64,000 nucleotides of DNA from Isoetes taiwanensis. Its lineage: Eukaryota > Streptophyta > Lycopodiopsida > Isoetales > Isoetaceae. The notes beneath the pieces are model-generated. The model saw nothing but the letters and a program-made list of their open reading frames with translations. It did not search any database and was not told the DNA's origin. The stretch is taken from NCBI GenBank assembly GCA_021234155.1, contig JAJEKV010000023.1, positions 3,272,801-3,336,800 on the forward strand. The letters run 5' to 3'. Positions 33,058-45,500 of this stretch are shown one piece after another. The first letter of the stretch is position 1, and every line of letters starts with the position of its first letter. The translations under genes were made by a program, and so were the position numbers.

Positions 33058-34190
33058 TATTAACAATGTTAAAATAAGTAAGCTTTTATATATTGGTATT
33101 GTTTTTCATGATAGACTTACTAATTTGATTATTTTAGTACAAAATCCTACCACTAATCGTAGCAGTTGTATGATTGCTGGTCCAAGTTTGTTGGCATTGG
33201 CATCAATACTCTTCAAAGAACAGGCACAAATAGTTATTTGTTAGTTTAATTTAGTAGATCGAGTTTTTGATATAATAATTTGGTCGTTTACTTTTAGTAG
33301 ATAATGTTTGTGAAGGTAAGCAAATGATGGAAGAGATAGAAAGTCAAACGGGTGATCGTTACGATAAACTAATAAATGAAACAATCTAGCATGATCCTGA
33401 TGTCTTGGAAAAGATGTGCATGGAGGCAGAAAAACGTAGCAAAACTGTTTATACGATTGTTCTTTTACTATCAATATCAATCCAAGAAATAATTGAAATG
33501 GTAATATTTGATTTAGTATTTGCATTGATTTCATTGTTATGATGTGTTCTAATCTTGATATTGTAGGTACAGTTATATATTTCTGCAATGTAGTTGGGAG
33601 ACTTATTGATGGTGAATTTTTTCTTGATTGCAATACAGTTGGGGAACTTTGTTGGTTTGTTGGGCAAGTAATTCACCAGCCCACTTACAAAGTGTAAACA
33701 ATAGCAATGCATCTTTCTTAATACAAGTGATGAAGTTGTGGCTTAATACAATTTATAGCAATACAATTGATGGCTTAATACATTTTATGGCTTATTATAG
33801 TTGTTGATTTAATACAGTTTTGTAACAGATATGTGATATAATCATTTAGAGACTGAAACAGGTGTGTGATGTAATGATTTAGGTGTGTAAATTTAAGGAC
33901 TAATTTAAGTGTATAATTTACTATGTAACTGGTTGCAACATGTCATCTGAGAGTGGTTCTTGGATAGAATGGTTGCCATATGGCAATCATTCATTGGATG
34001 ATAAACTAGAATAGAAACCAAGTTTCCTTGATGTTTGCAGATTGGTCGTATGTATAGTAGGTTTGATCCAGTGCGCTCTAGATTTGAGGCTGATCCAATG
34101 CTATGGCATCAAGAAAAGAAATCTTGAGCAAGCTTTGAGAGCTTTAGCAAATCCTCAGCAAAAAGCTTCAGTAAACCCTCAAAAAGCTCA
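33058..34190. other. 3' flank of the recombinase gene
   Basis: No gene recognised. At 33137-33180 a frame repeats the end of the recombinase protein (TNRSSCMIAGPS versus NPSSCVSAGPS at about 33009-33044), suggesting a small internal duplication with an AT-rich spacer. From about 33700 the DNA is AT-rich with repeated GGCTTAATACA-type words. Confidence 0.4.
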
Positions 34191-34194
34191 GCAA

Positions 34195-34715
34195 ATCCTC
34201 TGAAAGCTCGAGCACAAAGCTTTTAGTTCGAAAATATTCGTCATAGCCCGACAATCCATCTGCAAAGTGTGCACAGGAGGGGCGGATGGAGCGGACAACC
34301 CTAAGCCATGTTCTCATGCCAGCCAAATCCATCGCCATGAATTCTGTCTGCAATGAACTCTGGAGACCCAAGCCGTCAGTCACCCCTTCGAGTCTGAGCC
34401 TTGGGTAGGATTTCCCATGTGATGTGCTGATCATTGTTTATGCAGATATGTGATGAGCCATCCTTCGAGATGGCTATGTGATGTTGATATTGTATACTGA
34501 CATGTATGTTTACGCTTCCGCAGCTAGGTAGGCCCTGAGGGAGACAGGGTAAAATGACCCCTTCATTCTTCCCACTGGAACTCATCAAGGTTGCAGTGAT
34601 TTATGGAGGGCCCTGTATCAGTATGGAGCTGGTATGGGGGATGAACTCCTGTTTGTATACGGTGAGTGCGCCATATACGAGTAGGGGATGTCACATTATA
34701 CATTACTCTCCTTTT
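34195..34715 (+). repeat. LTR remnant related to the 60.3-61.0 kb copia LTR
   Basis: Shares AAAGTGTGCACAGGAGG and CGGATGGAG, GTCTGAGCC, ATCCTTCG-type and GTCACA segments in the same order with 60.57-61.05 kb. No internal region is attached, so this is a solo or truncated LTR. Boundaries are approximate. Confidence 0.6.
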
Positions 34716-35099
34716 TGTTGGATCACTTTGATCGAATCCATCTTGACTTTCACTCTTCACCAATACCTCATTAGCTTCTTTTTTTCTCATTCTCTGCTTT
34801 TGCTTCTTGAGGCGTCCTGTCTCTGTATCTCTCTTTTTCCTCTTTTTGGTAATGTTCACAATACTAGGATTAAGACCGACTGTCCTATCATCATTCCATT
34901 CTCAAGATTGATACTAGAAACTATTGCATGTTCTAAACCACAATCTAAAACTTCCTTAGATTGAATTTCTTTCAACAATGCTCTCAAATAACCCTAGAGA
35001 ACGGATTTTCATTTTCGATCTGTTCATCTGCCACATCTAAGCATACATCATTCTTCTTCATTTTTCACAAAGTTGCTTCACACGGTAGACTATCAAAAT

Positions 35100-35419
35100 G
35101 GTGAAAGCATGCTAGGGTGTACCATATAAATTACCTTTTAGGGAGTCCAAAACTACCCAGAAAAGTACCCAGTACTGGGTACTAGGAACTCGCACAAATG
35201 TCTCAATAAACAATAAGTTTGCGAGTTAGTTCATTCATTTTAGTCTCCAATGGTATTGTTATCCTTTAATACTATAGGTTGACATGTTATTGACCTTCAA
35301 TTCAAAAAATTTCAATTGATTTTAATGGAAAGAAAACTATGAAAGTACCAGATTTAAAAGTACCCAGTGTAGGTACTTTTGAGGGTTCCAAAAGTGGTAC
35401 ACCGTAGCATGCTTTCACC
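35100..35419. mobile_element. ~320-bp TIR MITE
   Basis: The left end GGTGAAAGCATGCTAGGGTG and the right end (reverse complement GGTGAAAGCATGCTACGGTG) match with one difference and continue to TACCA, giving a terminal inverted repeat of about 25 bp. The internal parts also share TACCCAGT/ACTGGGTAC words. No coding capacity. Flanks (CAAAAT and TAAAAC) do not give an unambiguous target duplication, so the superfamily is undetermined. Confidence 0.7.
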
Positions 35420-36183
35420 TAAAACATAACGAGCAAAAAAATGAGGAACACTCCACCATTTGAACATTTGAAAGGATTCCCTTCAAAATTAATAAAGTGA
35501 TTACTAGAACTACTCATCAATTAGTGGAGTATTTTTTTAAAAATCAACGTAATTAATGCTACGCAATTTCTCAAACCACAGTTGCATTTTTTGAACCACA
35601 AATACAAGCTATGTTTTCAAGCTATTTGGGGGTTGTGGTGGCAGAGGGGACATTGGGAACATCAAAACGGATCCATTATAGGGTGAACACACCCCTTATA
35701 CTTTGACGCGTTCAATAGGTTTTAGTGCCTTCCAGTTGTAGTTAGAATAACACCAGGATGGATATGTGTTATGTAGTCTTATGCCTAGAATGAATGCTGA
35801 TTAGTGTAATTCTGTTACATAAATATGTTAGTAATCCTAGTAAAGATGTGTCGAAGTAGGAGGAGGAGAAGGAAGAGGATGAGAATTGTTATCACGCCAC
35901 ATTTGCAACATTAGGGAATGAGCAGATTGCTAGCTTTAAATTGATGCACGCCCATTGGTTCATGCTTCTCTTCTGCCACCAATCGACATTTTGTGTTGCT
36001 TAAAAACTGGAAGGGGGGAGGGTCGCACATACACACATTCCTGCCCCTCCCCCCCAACCCAAAAAAAAGAGGACTTACGATTTGGAATAGAGATGCATAA
36101 AATTGCAGAACATGCTTCTCACTACATCGTACTATACATACTAAAATATACATACTAAAAAAAATCCTTCTCCACTTAAAAAG

Positions 36184-36310
36184 AGTAGGACAAAGTCCTC
36201 TGCTTCAAAAACTAGTAGGACAAAGTCCAATTCGATCCTTTTTTTTTTGTAGGACAGCATGTCCTACTCATATCAACATCTAGACATTGGCAAATTTTGT
36301 AGGACAAAAC
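36184..36310. repeat. Cluster of GTAGGACA motifs
   Basis: AGTAGGACAAAGTCC occurs at 36184 and 36214. GTAGGACAGCATGTCCTAC, a palindrome, is at 36249-36267. GTAGGACAAAA is at about 36299. Four related words within 130 bp of non-coding DNA. Confidence 0.7.
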
Positions 36311-36480
36311 GTAAGGTTAACCTCACTTTTTTCGAACCTTGGTACTATATGATCTACCACATACAAAACATAAGATTACAAGTTATGTCAAGGAAAGTTG
36401 GTTCTCGTTCTTGTTTGTATCTAATCGGAACTACCATATGGTGACCTTCTATCCCAGAATGAAATGTTGCTATACCATTC

Positions 36481-37741
36481 TGTCACGACCTAGGAAGTCT
36501 TAAAGATCGCCCAGGCTAGACCCTGCTTCTGCCTTGAAAGCTCTAACAGAAGAATATAGCAAGATTTAGGGTATTCCTGCTTCTACCTTGCAGGCTCTAA
36601 CAAGAGGCATGGTACCTGAAAAGTGTTGGGACCTGACTGTAGCCCGCCGGATGCATAGCCAAAGGGGCTACTCCTGGGTTGCATCTCCCCAGTTCCGATG
36701 GGGCAGGTAGGGATCACTCCCTCTAGAGATCTACGTGCTGACTCAAGGTGACTAGAGGGCCACTGCCCTTATTCGACTTGAACCCAATGGAGAGTGACAC
36801 ATCACTCCACGGGTGTCGAGCCCATGCCTTGCCTGCACTCAGTGGCAAGCCATTAGACCTAGTCCACAATTACACACCAAAGGGATCGTTCAAGAGTCAG
36901 AACACGAACCTCCTTGTAAGCCAGTCTGGCCCCTTCACCCACAACCAGGTGTGGTTCCTTGTACACAGGCCGAATCTACAGTGTGCTAGAGAGGCTAACT
37001 AGGAACATCAGCTACTAAGCTTTTAGGGTCTCTACCCCCCTTCCCAATACAAGGAGTTCACAGAGGTACATCATCCATATACATCACAGAAGAACTAAAG
37101 AACTAGGTCTAATCTATATCATAGAGTTAGGTTCTTTAGTTAGAGTCTGGGAATCTAAATGGCTGCAATGGGTAATTTAATAGGCTAAACCTACTGATAC
37201 AAAGGCTGGAAGACGGTTTAAGCTATTAAATTGACCAAATACCTGATTCTTGGCTCGCTCCTCCTGCCCTGAACTCGACCATCCTGCTGAACTGCTAGAA
37301 GATGGATCTAGAAGGGGAAACTAATGAGTCAAATCGCTCAGACAAAGTCTGGGAGGCGGTTTTGACTCTTGGAGCAAGCAAAACAGAGCCCTAAAACTCT
37401 ATGGACGAAAATGGCAAGTTAGGGTTTCTCTTACCTAAATAGACAAGGGTTTAGGGCTAGGGTTTCCAATTATCCCTTTAAGCATGTGGGATAATTGGGT
37501 GTGGCCCACTTGCCTTTAATGACTAGGTGGCATAAAGTGTCCACATGGGAAAATGTGCACCTAGATAAATGTGCACATTGGTAAATGTGCACATTAATAC
37601 ATGCACATACCTTGCAAGTTGCCCCATAGGGGCTACCCGCCTGGCTACACGTCGGCGTACACGTCAGTCGGGGTGGCGTGTACGCGTGACGAGGCAGTAC
37701 AGTATACGTCCTGGGACCGTATACTGTGCTGGAACGTCACA
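36481..37741 (-). repeat. Gypsy chromovirus 3' LTR (~1.26 kb)
   Basis: Begins TGTCACGACC and ends GGAACGTCACA. Directly to its right, minus-strand CAAGGTGGGGAGAA is a good polypurine tract, marking this as the 3' LTR of the leftward gypsy element at 38.6-40.3 kb. The partner LTR is missing from the window. Confidence 0.75.
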
Positions 37742-37756
37742 TTCTCCCCACCTTGA
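37742..37756 (-). promoter_or_regulatory. Polypurine tract of the gypsy element
   Basis: On the minus strand, AAGGTGGGGAGAA immediately precedes the 3' LTR start. A near copy (TCTCCCCACCTTGG) sits 43 bp further right. Confidence 0.7.
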
Positions 37757-38620
37757 AATGATGTTGTCCGCAGCATCGTGGATCTCCCCACCTTGGGATC
37801 TTCCTAACCTGCAATCAACTTGATGCATCCAATATATTACTATTATACTTACATAATTATTAGGATTACCTTATTAGGATTACCTTAAGGTAATGATTAT
37901 AAAACATTATTACGTCATTACATTATCAAATAGCTTATCAATTCGTAGCTTGATTAAACAGTATACTCATTATCACACATTTAGTTTATCAAAATTTAAC
38001 AGTTTCATACACAATTATACTTCGAGGTACTCTTCATTCCTTGCAACACATTCCAACAAAATTTGTGTTGCAAATCTTCGTAGCTCGACCTCCTTGCCCT
38101 CCGGAGTGCTCTATTGGCCTGCAGGTCGACACTACGTTAGTACCATTTTAATTATTAGTAAAATTTTGGTTATAAGGTGACCACCCCACCTATCTATATG
38201 AATGCATGACTAATCTCCCGGCGTAGGAAGAGGATGCTTCTTCCATCATGGCCGTGGAGACAGCGCCCTATAATGCCTATATGACGCTCATGCCTACACC
38301 TTTAGTTGCCCAGTGTGGAGGATAGGGTCCTTCCCGTGTATGGGGCGTGAAGGATAGGGTCCTCCCCATAGGCATTGACTAGAGGTGCTTTCCTATCAAT
38401 GCATTCCTGAATGACCTCTTATCTCTCGAGGTCGTCTACTTCCGTGGGACAGAAGTAGACTTTCTAATCTACTCATCCAAGCAGAACCGCGGTCATGCCT
38501 ACATTGACATTACACCACGTCCTAGAGATCACCGTAGTGGTCTCATCATCGGTAACAACACATGCAACCCATACCAAGCATAGGTTGCATGCATAGATTA
38601 ATCTTAACTACACAAAGACA
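37757..38620. other. Spacer between gypsy LTR and pol
   Basis: Non-coding 3' internal region of the gypsy element. No further gene seen. Confidence 0.5.
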
Positions 38621-40340
38621 TTAATCTACCCAAATCGACATGCCTGAGCCGATTTCTTCGGAGATGACCTTGCCGTCCCATTGCTCCATAAACTGTGGGT
38701 ACTGCTTTAATAGATCTTTCTTAAGTACCCATGTCGCGTCTTCCACCGGCAAGTGTTTCCACTTGACCAAATATTGAAGAAACTCTGATCTCCTTGTTTT
38801 CTTGAAGGCTTTATCAAGAATCAATTCTGGAACTATTTCCAGCTGCTCCTCCGTCATTTCTAACAACGTTGGAGTGTCCAAGACTTCATCTGGATTTGGA
38901 GTATGCTTCTTCAACAAACTCACGTGGAAGATTTTATGAATCTTTAGGTGTGCTGGTAGATCCAATCTGTAGGATTGATTGCCTACTCTCTTGACTATTC
39001 TGAAGGGTCCAACTCACCTTGGAGCAAGCTTCTTACGATTTCCGATGCGGAGCTTCGCCTCTTCACTTTGATCTTGAGCCATACGTCGTCGCCAACTTGG
39101 AACTCTCTGACTGTTCGATGCTTGTCGGCGATGCTCTTTTGTCGACTCCTTGCTGTCAGAAGATATCCTCGAACTTCTTCCACCAACTGCTGCATGTCGG
39201 CCAACATTTGCTGCGAGACTTCTACGTTTGACACGGGGTTGTGCCAAGTGTCTGGAGTTAGGCATTGGTAGCCGTAATTGATCATGAACGATGACATTTG
39301 GGATGATTCCTGCTTGGTGCTATTATACGCAAACTCCACCAAGTGAATAAATTCTTCCCACATACCTTGCTTGTTCCAGACATAGTTTCGTAGCATATCC
39401 TCCAAAATTCTGTTGGTCCGCTCCGTTTGCCCATCCGTCTGAGGATGATAGGCCGTGCTCATGGATAGCTTCGTCTGAATTGTCGCAAAGAGATCTTGCC
39501 AAAAGGCACTCATGAACTTCGGATCTCTGTCGGAGATGATCTCACTTGGCATGCCATGGAGCCTGAAGATTTCTTTGGTGAAGAGCTTCGCTGTATCCAT
39601 AGCTGTGTCGGTGGTCCTGCAAGGCACAAAATGTGCCATCTTCGACAACTTGTCGACCACGACCATCAAGGCATCCTTCCCTCTTACTGTCCTTGGAAGC
39701 CCCGTTATGAAGTCCATGCTGATGACCTCCCACTTAGCGTTCGGCACCGCTAATGGTTCCAATGCCCCTGGAATTCGTAGCTGCTCCGCCTTTGTCTGCT
39801 GACATAGCTGACATTCCTTGATGTAGCGAGCTACCTGCTTCTTCATTCCTGGCCAATAATAGCTGCTGCGCACTTTGAAATATGTCTTCATAAATCCTGC
39901 ATGGCCAGCTATTGGACTGTTGTGGGTGTCGTGGAGAATCAACTTCCTTACACCTGATGATTCCGGCACGCACAACTTGTTCTTACGGTACAAGAGATTA
40001 CCTTCCTTTTAAAAATTTTTGAAGGTTTCTCTCTCCTTATCTGTTCTTGCCTCCCTGCATAAGCTTGCCCATACTTCCTTGAAGTCCACATCTGTTGGCA
40101 AGGTTTCTTCAATCTTCTTCCCGAAGTCGCTGGAGAGCGTCGGGATTGCATTGCAATGCACTCTAGTTGTCAGGGGATGCCTTGAAAGCACATCCGCTAC
40201 CACGTTGAGCTTCCCCGGCTTGTAGACTATATCAAAGTCGTACTCTCGAGGAACTCCATCCACCTTTGCTGCCTCAGGTTAAAGTGTGGTTGCGTGAATA
40301 CATACTGGAGGCTCCGATGATCTATATCATAGAAGATCAA
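38621..40340 (-). pseudogene. Ty3/gypsy chromovirus pol fragment: RNase H end, integrase, chromodomain
   Basis: From right to left: an RNase H relic (DHRSLQYVFTQPHFNLRQ, about 40320-40260) and YDFDIVYKPGKLNVVADVLS (40263-40009). Then comes integrase (39993-38995) with an HHCC zinc finger (HDTHNSPIAGHAGF, CQLCQQTK) and a DDE core (MDFITGLP, ISDRDPKF, AYHPQTDGQTERTNR). The C-terminal GPY-type region and a chromodomain (38965-38621: YLVKWKHLPVEDATWV) follow. The chromodomain defines a chromovirus and is expected to target heterochromatin marks. RT, protease and gag are missing, since similarity stops at about 40340. The frame breaks between RNase H, integrase and chromodomain show decay. Confidence 0.9.
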
Positions 40341-40453
40341 CGCCATAGAACATTGTAAAGTTATTTTACAATAACACAATATATATTCAAAAGCTTTTGT
40401 GTAAATTTCATATTCAAAACATTTATGCAAAGTATATTTCCGCTATACATATA

Positions 40454-41570
40454 TCAAAATAGTTCCCTTTCCAGAACAATTTTCGCAAGGTCCCTGTCAA
40501 TTTTCCCCGTCCGACCAAGTTGCGGGTATAGTGTTTGTATCTCTTCGACCGATTTTCTTGAAGCTATTTCCTGCAAGACACTGATAAAACGAAGTAGAAA
40601 GTCATATGTGCTAAAAATATCAGGATGATAGAATGGCGGATTTAATGATTGTTGACTGATTGAAGCAACACTTGAGGGCGTCTTCATCAACCATGATCAT
40701 GCCTTCCTTTTTCTCAACACCTAGAGCATCCATCATGGTGCGCAAGCATTTCACAAATATCTTTTTACCTGTCGGATCCTTAGGGTTTTATGAATGAAGC
40801 ACATTTGCTTTGATCCCAGATGGACGTCCAATCTCTATTTAGCTCAAGCACTACTCTCAAAACTTCTTGTATGTTTCTATATTTCATAGATGACCAAATT
40901 GCAGAACGAAACGGACTGAAGGGCGCGGGTAAACATATTTGGTACGCATTTCAAATGGTTTCTGCGCATACCATGACTTATCAAACGTTACTTTAGGTAA
41001 CGTTCTGCATAGCACACCATTCGAATCAAAGACCAGTATTTTTGGGGAAGCTGAATTATGTCTGTAACGTAAACAGATACGTATGAGAAGAAAGAAATGG
41101 AACAAGAAAATGCGCCAGGCGCGATTTATATAAAGAAGCATGTCAATAAATTCTAAGAATATGAAACCAAAGGAAACTCTAAATCGCATCAGGCGCGATT
41201 TCCATATGCGTGTCATTAGTAAAATGCATGGATATCATAAGACAACGAGCTTGATCACAATACCCTTCTTCTTCATCAATCCCTGTGGTGTCTTCTTCCG
41301 TTGCTTCCTTATTCTGAGTTGTCTCTGGTCTGCTAGAAGCATCAACCACATCAGTTGAGATCTGTATAGTTGGAACTATGGTTGATAGCTCATTACTCTT
41401 TACACTAACCTGGCTAGAGCTTTCAAATTTCGACTCTCGATTCCTGTCATTATCTTCATCCTTGTTATTTTCATCCTGCTCTTTATCTTTATCTACAAGG
41501 ATGTTCACAGGCATGTCGAACGTATCAACAGGATCCGGAACCACCGCATGCGCTCTTTTTAACGTGGGCT
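40454..41570 (-). pseudogene. FCP1/NIF-like phosphatase domain gene, decayed
   Basis: An exon beginning near 41060 (acceptor ACAG) encodes SASPKILVFDSNGVLCRTL, the motif-I region of FCP1-type HAD phosphatases in its plant DxNG variant. It continues YVYPRPSVRFVLQF, then AIWSSMKYRNIQEVL near 40.9 kb, the IWSS motif. A frame change near 40780 leads to DPTGKKIFVKCLRTMMDAL and the late-domain MIMVDEDALKC segment. Another change leads to FNPPF-like LNPPFYHPDIFSTYDFL, which ends at 40454. An acidic, low-complexity frame upstream (41179-41544: DKDKEQDENNKDEDNDRN) is probably the N-terminal region. At least two frameshifts argue for a pseudogene. The gypsy fragment ends about 110 bp past its 3' end. 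Confidence 0.65.
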
Positions 41571-42087
41571 AGCTTTTATGGTCAATCTAGAAGAGAAGAA
41601 AGATGTTTATCTTTAAGGGCATGAGTACTGCAGATGAGATTCTTCATCAATGGATGCAGAATAAAATTGTTATGGCTTATAATTGTTCTTCTGTTGTCCA
41701 AGAGAAGAAAGTATTGATTTAGTGTACTTACCTTCAGATTCATTCTTATGCAGAAACAGGTGGTTGTGCTCAATTGGATCAATTTGTCCGCTGGGGTTAT
41801 AATCATGTCTTTGCATTTTATGTTGTTATAGTTTTTGATTGGTGAATAAAGCTTGTCGTACTCCACAAAAAAGCCTTTTTTCTTCTCTTTTTTGAGAGCT
41901 CTCAGTATATATGATTATTTATTCTCCATCTTTGGTCCCCAATGCTTTAACAAATCCCTATATGACAATCCACTATCATCAACCCACAATTTTTCCCATC
42001 TCTACAACTATGGAAAACTAAAAGATCAAGGATTGGACCAAACCACAAGGTCAAAAAGTAATCGAAACAAAATTGACACTATGTATA
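41571..42087. other. Intergenic stretch
   Basis: No gene recognised between the phosphatase relic and the TRIM element. Confidence 0.4.
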
Positions 42088-42557
42088 TGTAACATTCCTA
42101 ACCGACATGCCCTTAACCAACTGGGCAAAGCCGTCTAGACGTTTATGAGTAGTCGCTTCTACTCATTTATGCCGGTGTCTCGGGAACGCCCCACAGGCGC
42201 ATTCAAGGATCGAATACTCGAGCGGTCTACCATGGGCCCGTTACAGTCTCTCCCATTAGAACTATGCTCGTCCTCGAGCATCCAAGGCTATGCCATATCT
42301 ATGTCATACCATGTCACAATGATTTCCAAGTATTTGCAAATTACCCATGCATATAGGCACCCATGGAGACTCGAACTCGAGACCTGCTCTGATACCAACT
42401 GTAACATTCCTAACCGACATGCCATTAACCAACTGGGCAAAACCGTCTAGACGTTTATGAGTAGTCGCTTCTACTCATTTATGCCGGTGTCCCAGGAATG
42501 CCCCACCGGCGCATTCAAGGATCGAATACTCGAGTGGTCTACCATGGGCCCGTTACA
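42088..42557 (-). mobile_element. Complete TRIM (terminal-repeat retrotransposon in miniature), 470 bp
   Basis: Two 158-bp LTRs, 42088-42245 and 42400-42557, begin TGTAACATT and end CCCGTTACA with about 95% identity. They enclose only 154 bp. The target duplication GTATA is perfect (42083-42087 and 42558-42562). The minus strand reads a tRNA-iMet primer site (TTGGTATCAGAGCAGG, about 42383-42398) next to the right LTR and a purine tract (AATGGGAGAGAC) next to the left LTR, so the element points left. It has no coding capacity; the 101- and 124-aa frames across it are by-products. LTR and internal segments also contain Pol III box-like words (see findings). Confidence 0.95.
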
Positions 42558-45500
42558 GTATAGCAAAAGCTTAGGCCATAACTCGCAAGCTCAAGCTATG
42601 GGCCTGAAAGTCTCTGATTGGCTATTATTTTGCAAGGTCTGGCTATGGCCCGGCAGTCTCTGTTTGAGTTTTCTCAGTTTTTTTTTTTTAAGATTTGGTA
42701 GTCACATTCTGGCCTATGTGGCATTTGACGTGTGGGAAATTCGAAAAGCCTATTCTCAAAAAAGATATCATGCAAAAGAGAGGGAACTTTATTTTCCCAC
42801 TATCAATAATACTAATAAGTTTGATTTTTAGCACGCCAGCCTAACCAAGCGTGCAACCCTCCTTGCAATTCTAGGCTATCCACGTAGCATGTCCACCTCA
42901 TACAAAACTGATGTGGCAAAAGTTTCGCCGTTAGATTTCTTTCTTTAAAAATCTACGGCCACGAAAATTAGAAATTGGCTAAAAAAAAAACCATGGAGAT
43001 GGAGAAGGTCATGCCTCTGCTTCTCCGTTCTTATTCAGGATCCATCAAGGAAGGTCACGCCTCTGCTTCTCCATTAATAAACGGCTGAGAAAAATAAGGA
43101 TCCTGGGTGCTGCTTCATCCGGCTAATCCAATTTGCCATCAAGAAAAACTCCATAGCCAACTCCGGCAGATGTTTACAGCCCCAGTAGCCATTTTTTTCC
43201 TCGTCTTAGTAAATGTCGGCACATGGAGAAGAGTGTAGTATCCCGTAGGCCTTGTCTTCTTCAGCATTTGGATGCTCCTTGATGCCGATTTGCGCCTGCC
43301 TTATTCGGCTCCATCAAACCCCATCTGTTTCTTGCAGGTACTTGTTGTGCTCGTCTTTGAATCTTTGATTGCTAATAGGTCTCTAAGAGAACAAAGTTAT
43401 GCAAGCATATGTTGGTGCCGTTTTGGTGTAGAACAGTTGATGAGGTTGAATTCGCTAGAACTCAGTAGCAAATCATCCCTTCTCCATGTGAACCAGCCAT
43501 AATAATATTTGGCAAAAAGAGTCATCGTCCCTAAATTTATTGGATCCAACCGTCCTAAGGCCTATTTGTAGTTCAATGTTTGTTTGTTTTCGATAAAGTA
43601 GAAAAACGTATTTGGTACCAATACCTAACAAGCGAAGGACTTTTTTAGTTTTCTCCTGATAACGAGCATGAATTCATTGTACCATGTCTCCCTTACTCCC
43701 AAGCTTATGTGAGTATAAGCTTGTTTTACAATATCCGGCATTGGGCTATGCATTGCTTGTTTATGGATGTGGTTTTAACAAGCACTCATGTTCCCCGAGC
43801 TCTGCTTGTTTATGCGGTGGTTTCTATGAGCACCCATGTTTACGAAGCTACGTGTCAATGGTATATCCTTTTCCAATCGGGGTTCCAAATGGGCAAATGC
43901 AGCCATAGTTGTAGCTGTTTTTTACAATGACTTCAGGACCTTAATTTCTGAGCACGGACCCCTAGCTGGAGTTGCATTTCAGGTCTCTACATACAATTCC
44001 TTCTTTGCATTGTTTGGTGGAAAAGAGGATTCTATAACATACCCTTTAGAATTATCAAAGGGCAAAACATGATCTTTGGACATGAGATGTGTCTAAATGT
44101 GATTCTATAAGGAGTTTTTTTTCTCTGTTGTTGATGGATAAATAATATTCCTTTATTTGGTAAAACGATTAGAGTGAGCTTTGGCATAAAATATTGGCAC
44201 AGGCCTAAGCTTATTTTTTTAGGGAGACCTTGGCTTATGATGCAATTAGTATTAATGCTAATCTTCTGGTTAGGGAACCGACTTCGTGTAAAGATGTAAC
44301 AAGCTTCCCTTAAGTTTCAAAGAAGCATTAAAGTGCTTGGGGTGAGTTAACTTGATGGTCTAATATCCGGGCCTACAGAGAATGGGAGCATTAAAAGGAT
44401 TGACCTGATAGCAAATGAAGAAGATAAAGTTGCCCGGTGTTGAGTGAGAATTATTACTAGAATGGTTATTATGTCTAGAAAGATGGCTTGACATTGACTT
44501 TGAACACCACGTAGTCTAGGGTGCGTCGGACAAAGGATTCGAAAAGGAAGCATCTTATTGTATATCACTCTCACTTGTTCCTTTGTCGTATGTTATTATC
44601 TTTCTGCGTTACAGGGCTATTTGTCTATAAAATCTTGCCGGTTATTTCTTTGTCAATTATTGATATTGCTTTTGGATAACTAAAAAGAAAACACAAAGTT
44701 ATTTATCGGCATATCTTTGGAACACAAAAAGCACTTGAATTCGGCGCGGCTTGGGGAGGTGGCAATCTTGTTGTGCCACAAAACGCTTCAAATTTCTTAA
44801 AGGAACCCCATGCGGTATGGCTTTGCCTTCTCGATATGGTCTTTCGGCTTCATGCATGAACTTTCACCGAGTTCTTTACACCAATACATGTTCTATCTAT
44901 AGATTAAATTAGAGCATCAGTATAAAATGGCATGTTTTCCCATCAGTGTGGATATGCAGCAGTTAATAGTACTTCCATTGTCTGTCATGGCGTGTCTTCA
45001 TTAATTTGTTAACGGTCATTGGAGTCACCTGCTAAGCGATATTGTTCAAGGACGAATTAGCATATTGTGGAACGATAGTTTAGTTTTCCAGATTATGGGG
45101 CCTTAATACTACATTCAGCAGGTGAATCAAGCTATCAGCAAAACGCCTGAAAGAAATGTCATCTCATTTGTTATTATGCTATATTCTGTTCCTCACTCTT
45201 ATATGTGCAGAAAACCATGTGGATTATCCTGAAGTTCATGCTTTAAATCCCCAATTTTTGCAGGAATTAATCTGATACATGCCTCACACCTCCAAAGCAG
45301 TCAACTGATTAACATCTTAAATACCTTGTCCAGCTCCTTCTTCATTGGCATGTCCGATGTAGATGGAAGTAGATAAATTGTGAAGTACCGCATACTCAAA
45401 CTGCATGTCTGTGATTAATGCTACACAGATAGAATGCTTTGTATGTAATTGGTTAGCATGCTTTAGACAAACTTTGGAAGAGTGGGATGAATAAGGGTAA

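Larger units (their letters stand above)
34716..36480. other. Intergenic stretch with a MITE and short repeats
   Basis: No gene recognised apart from the repeats listed separately. Frames at 34554-34964 and 35911-36158 have no protein-like signature. Confidence 0.4.

Noticed and set aside
37569-37823. 84-aa plus frame
   Set aside because: It lies across the gypsy LTR end and polypurine tract on the opposite strand; no independent support.
42365-42441. A tRNA gene
   Set aside because: Only A-box and B-box-like words are present; no acceptor stem or anticodon arm can be drawn.
42145-42831. Two similar reading frames of 101 and 124 aa
   Set aside because: They are translations of the two TRIM LTRs and not proteins.
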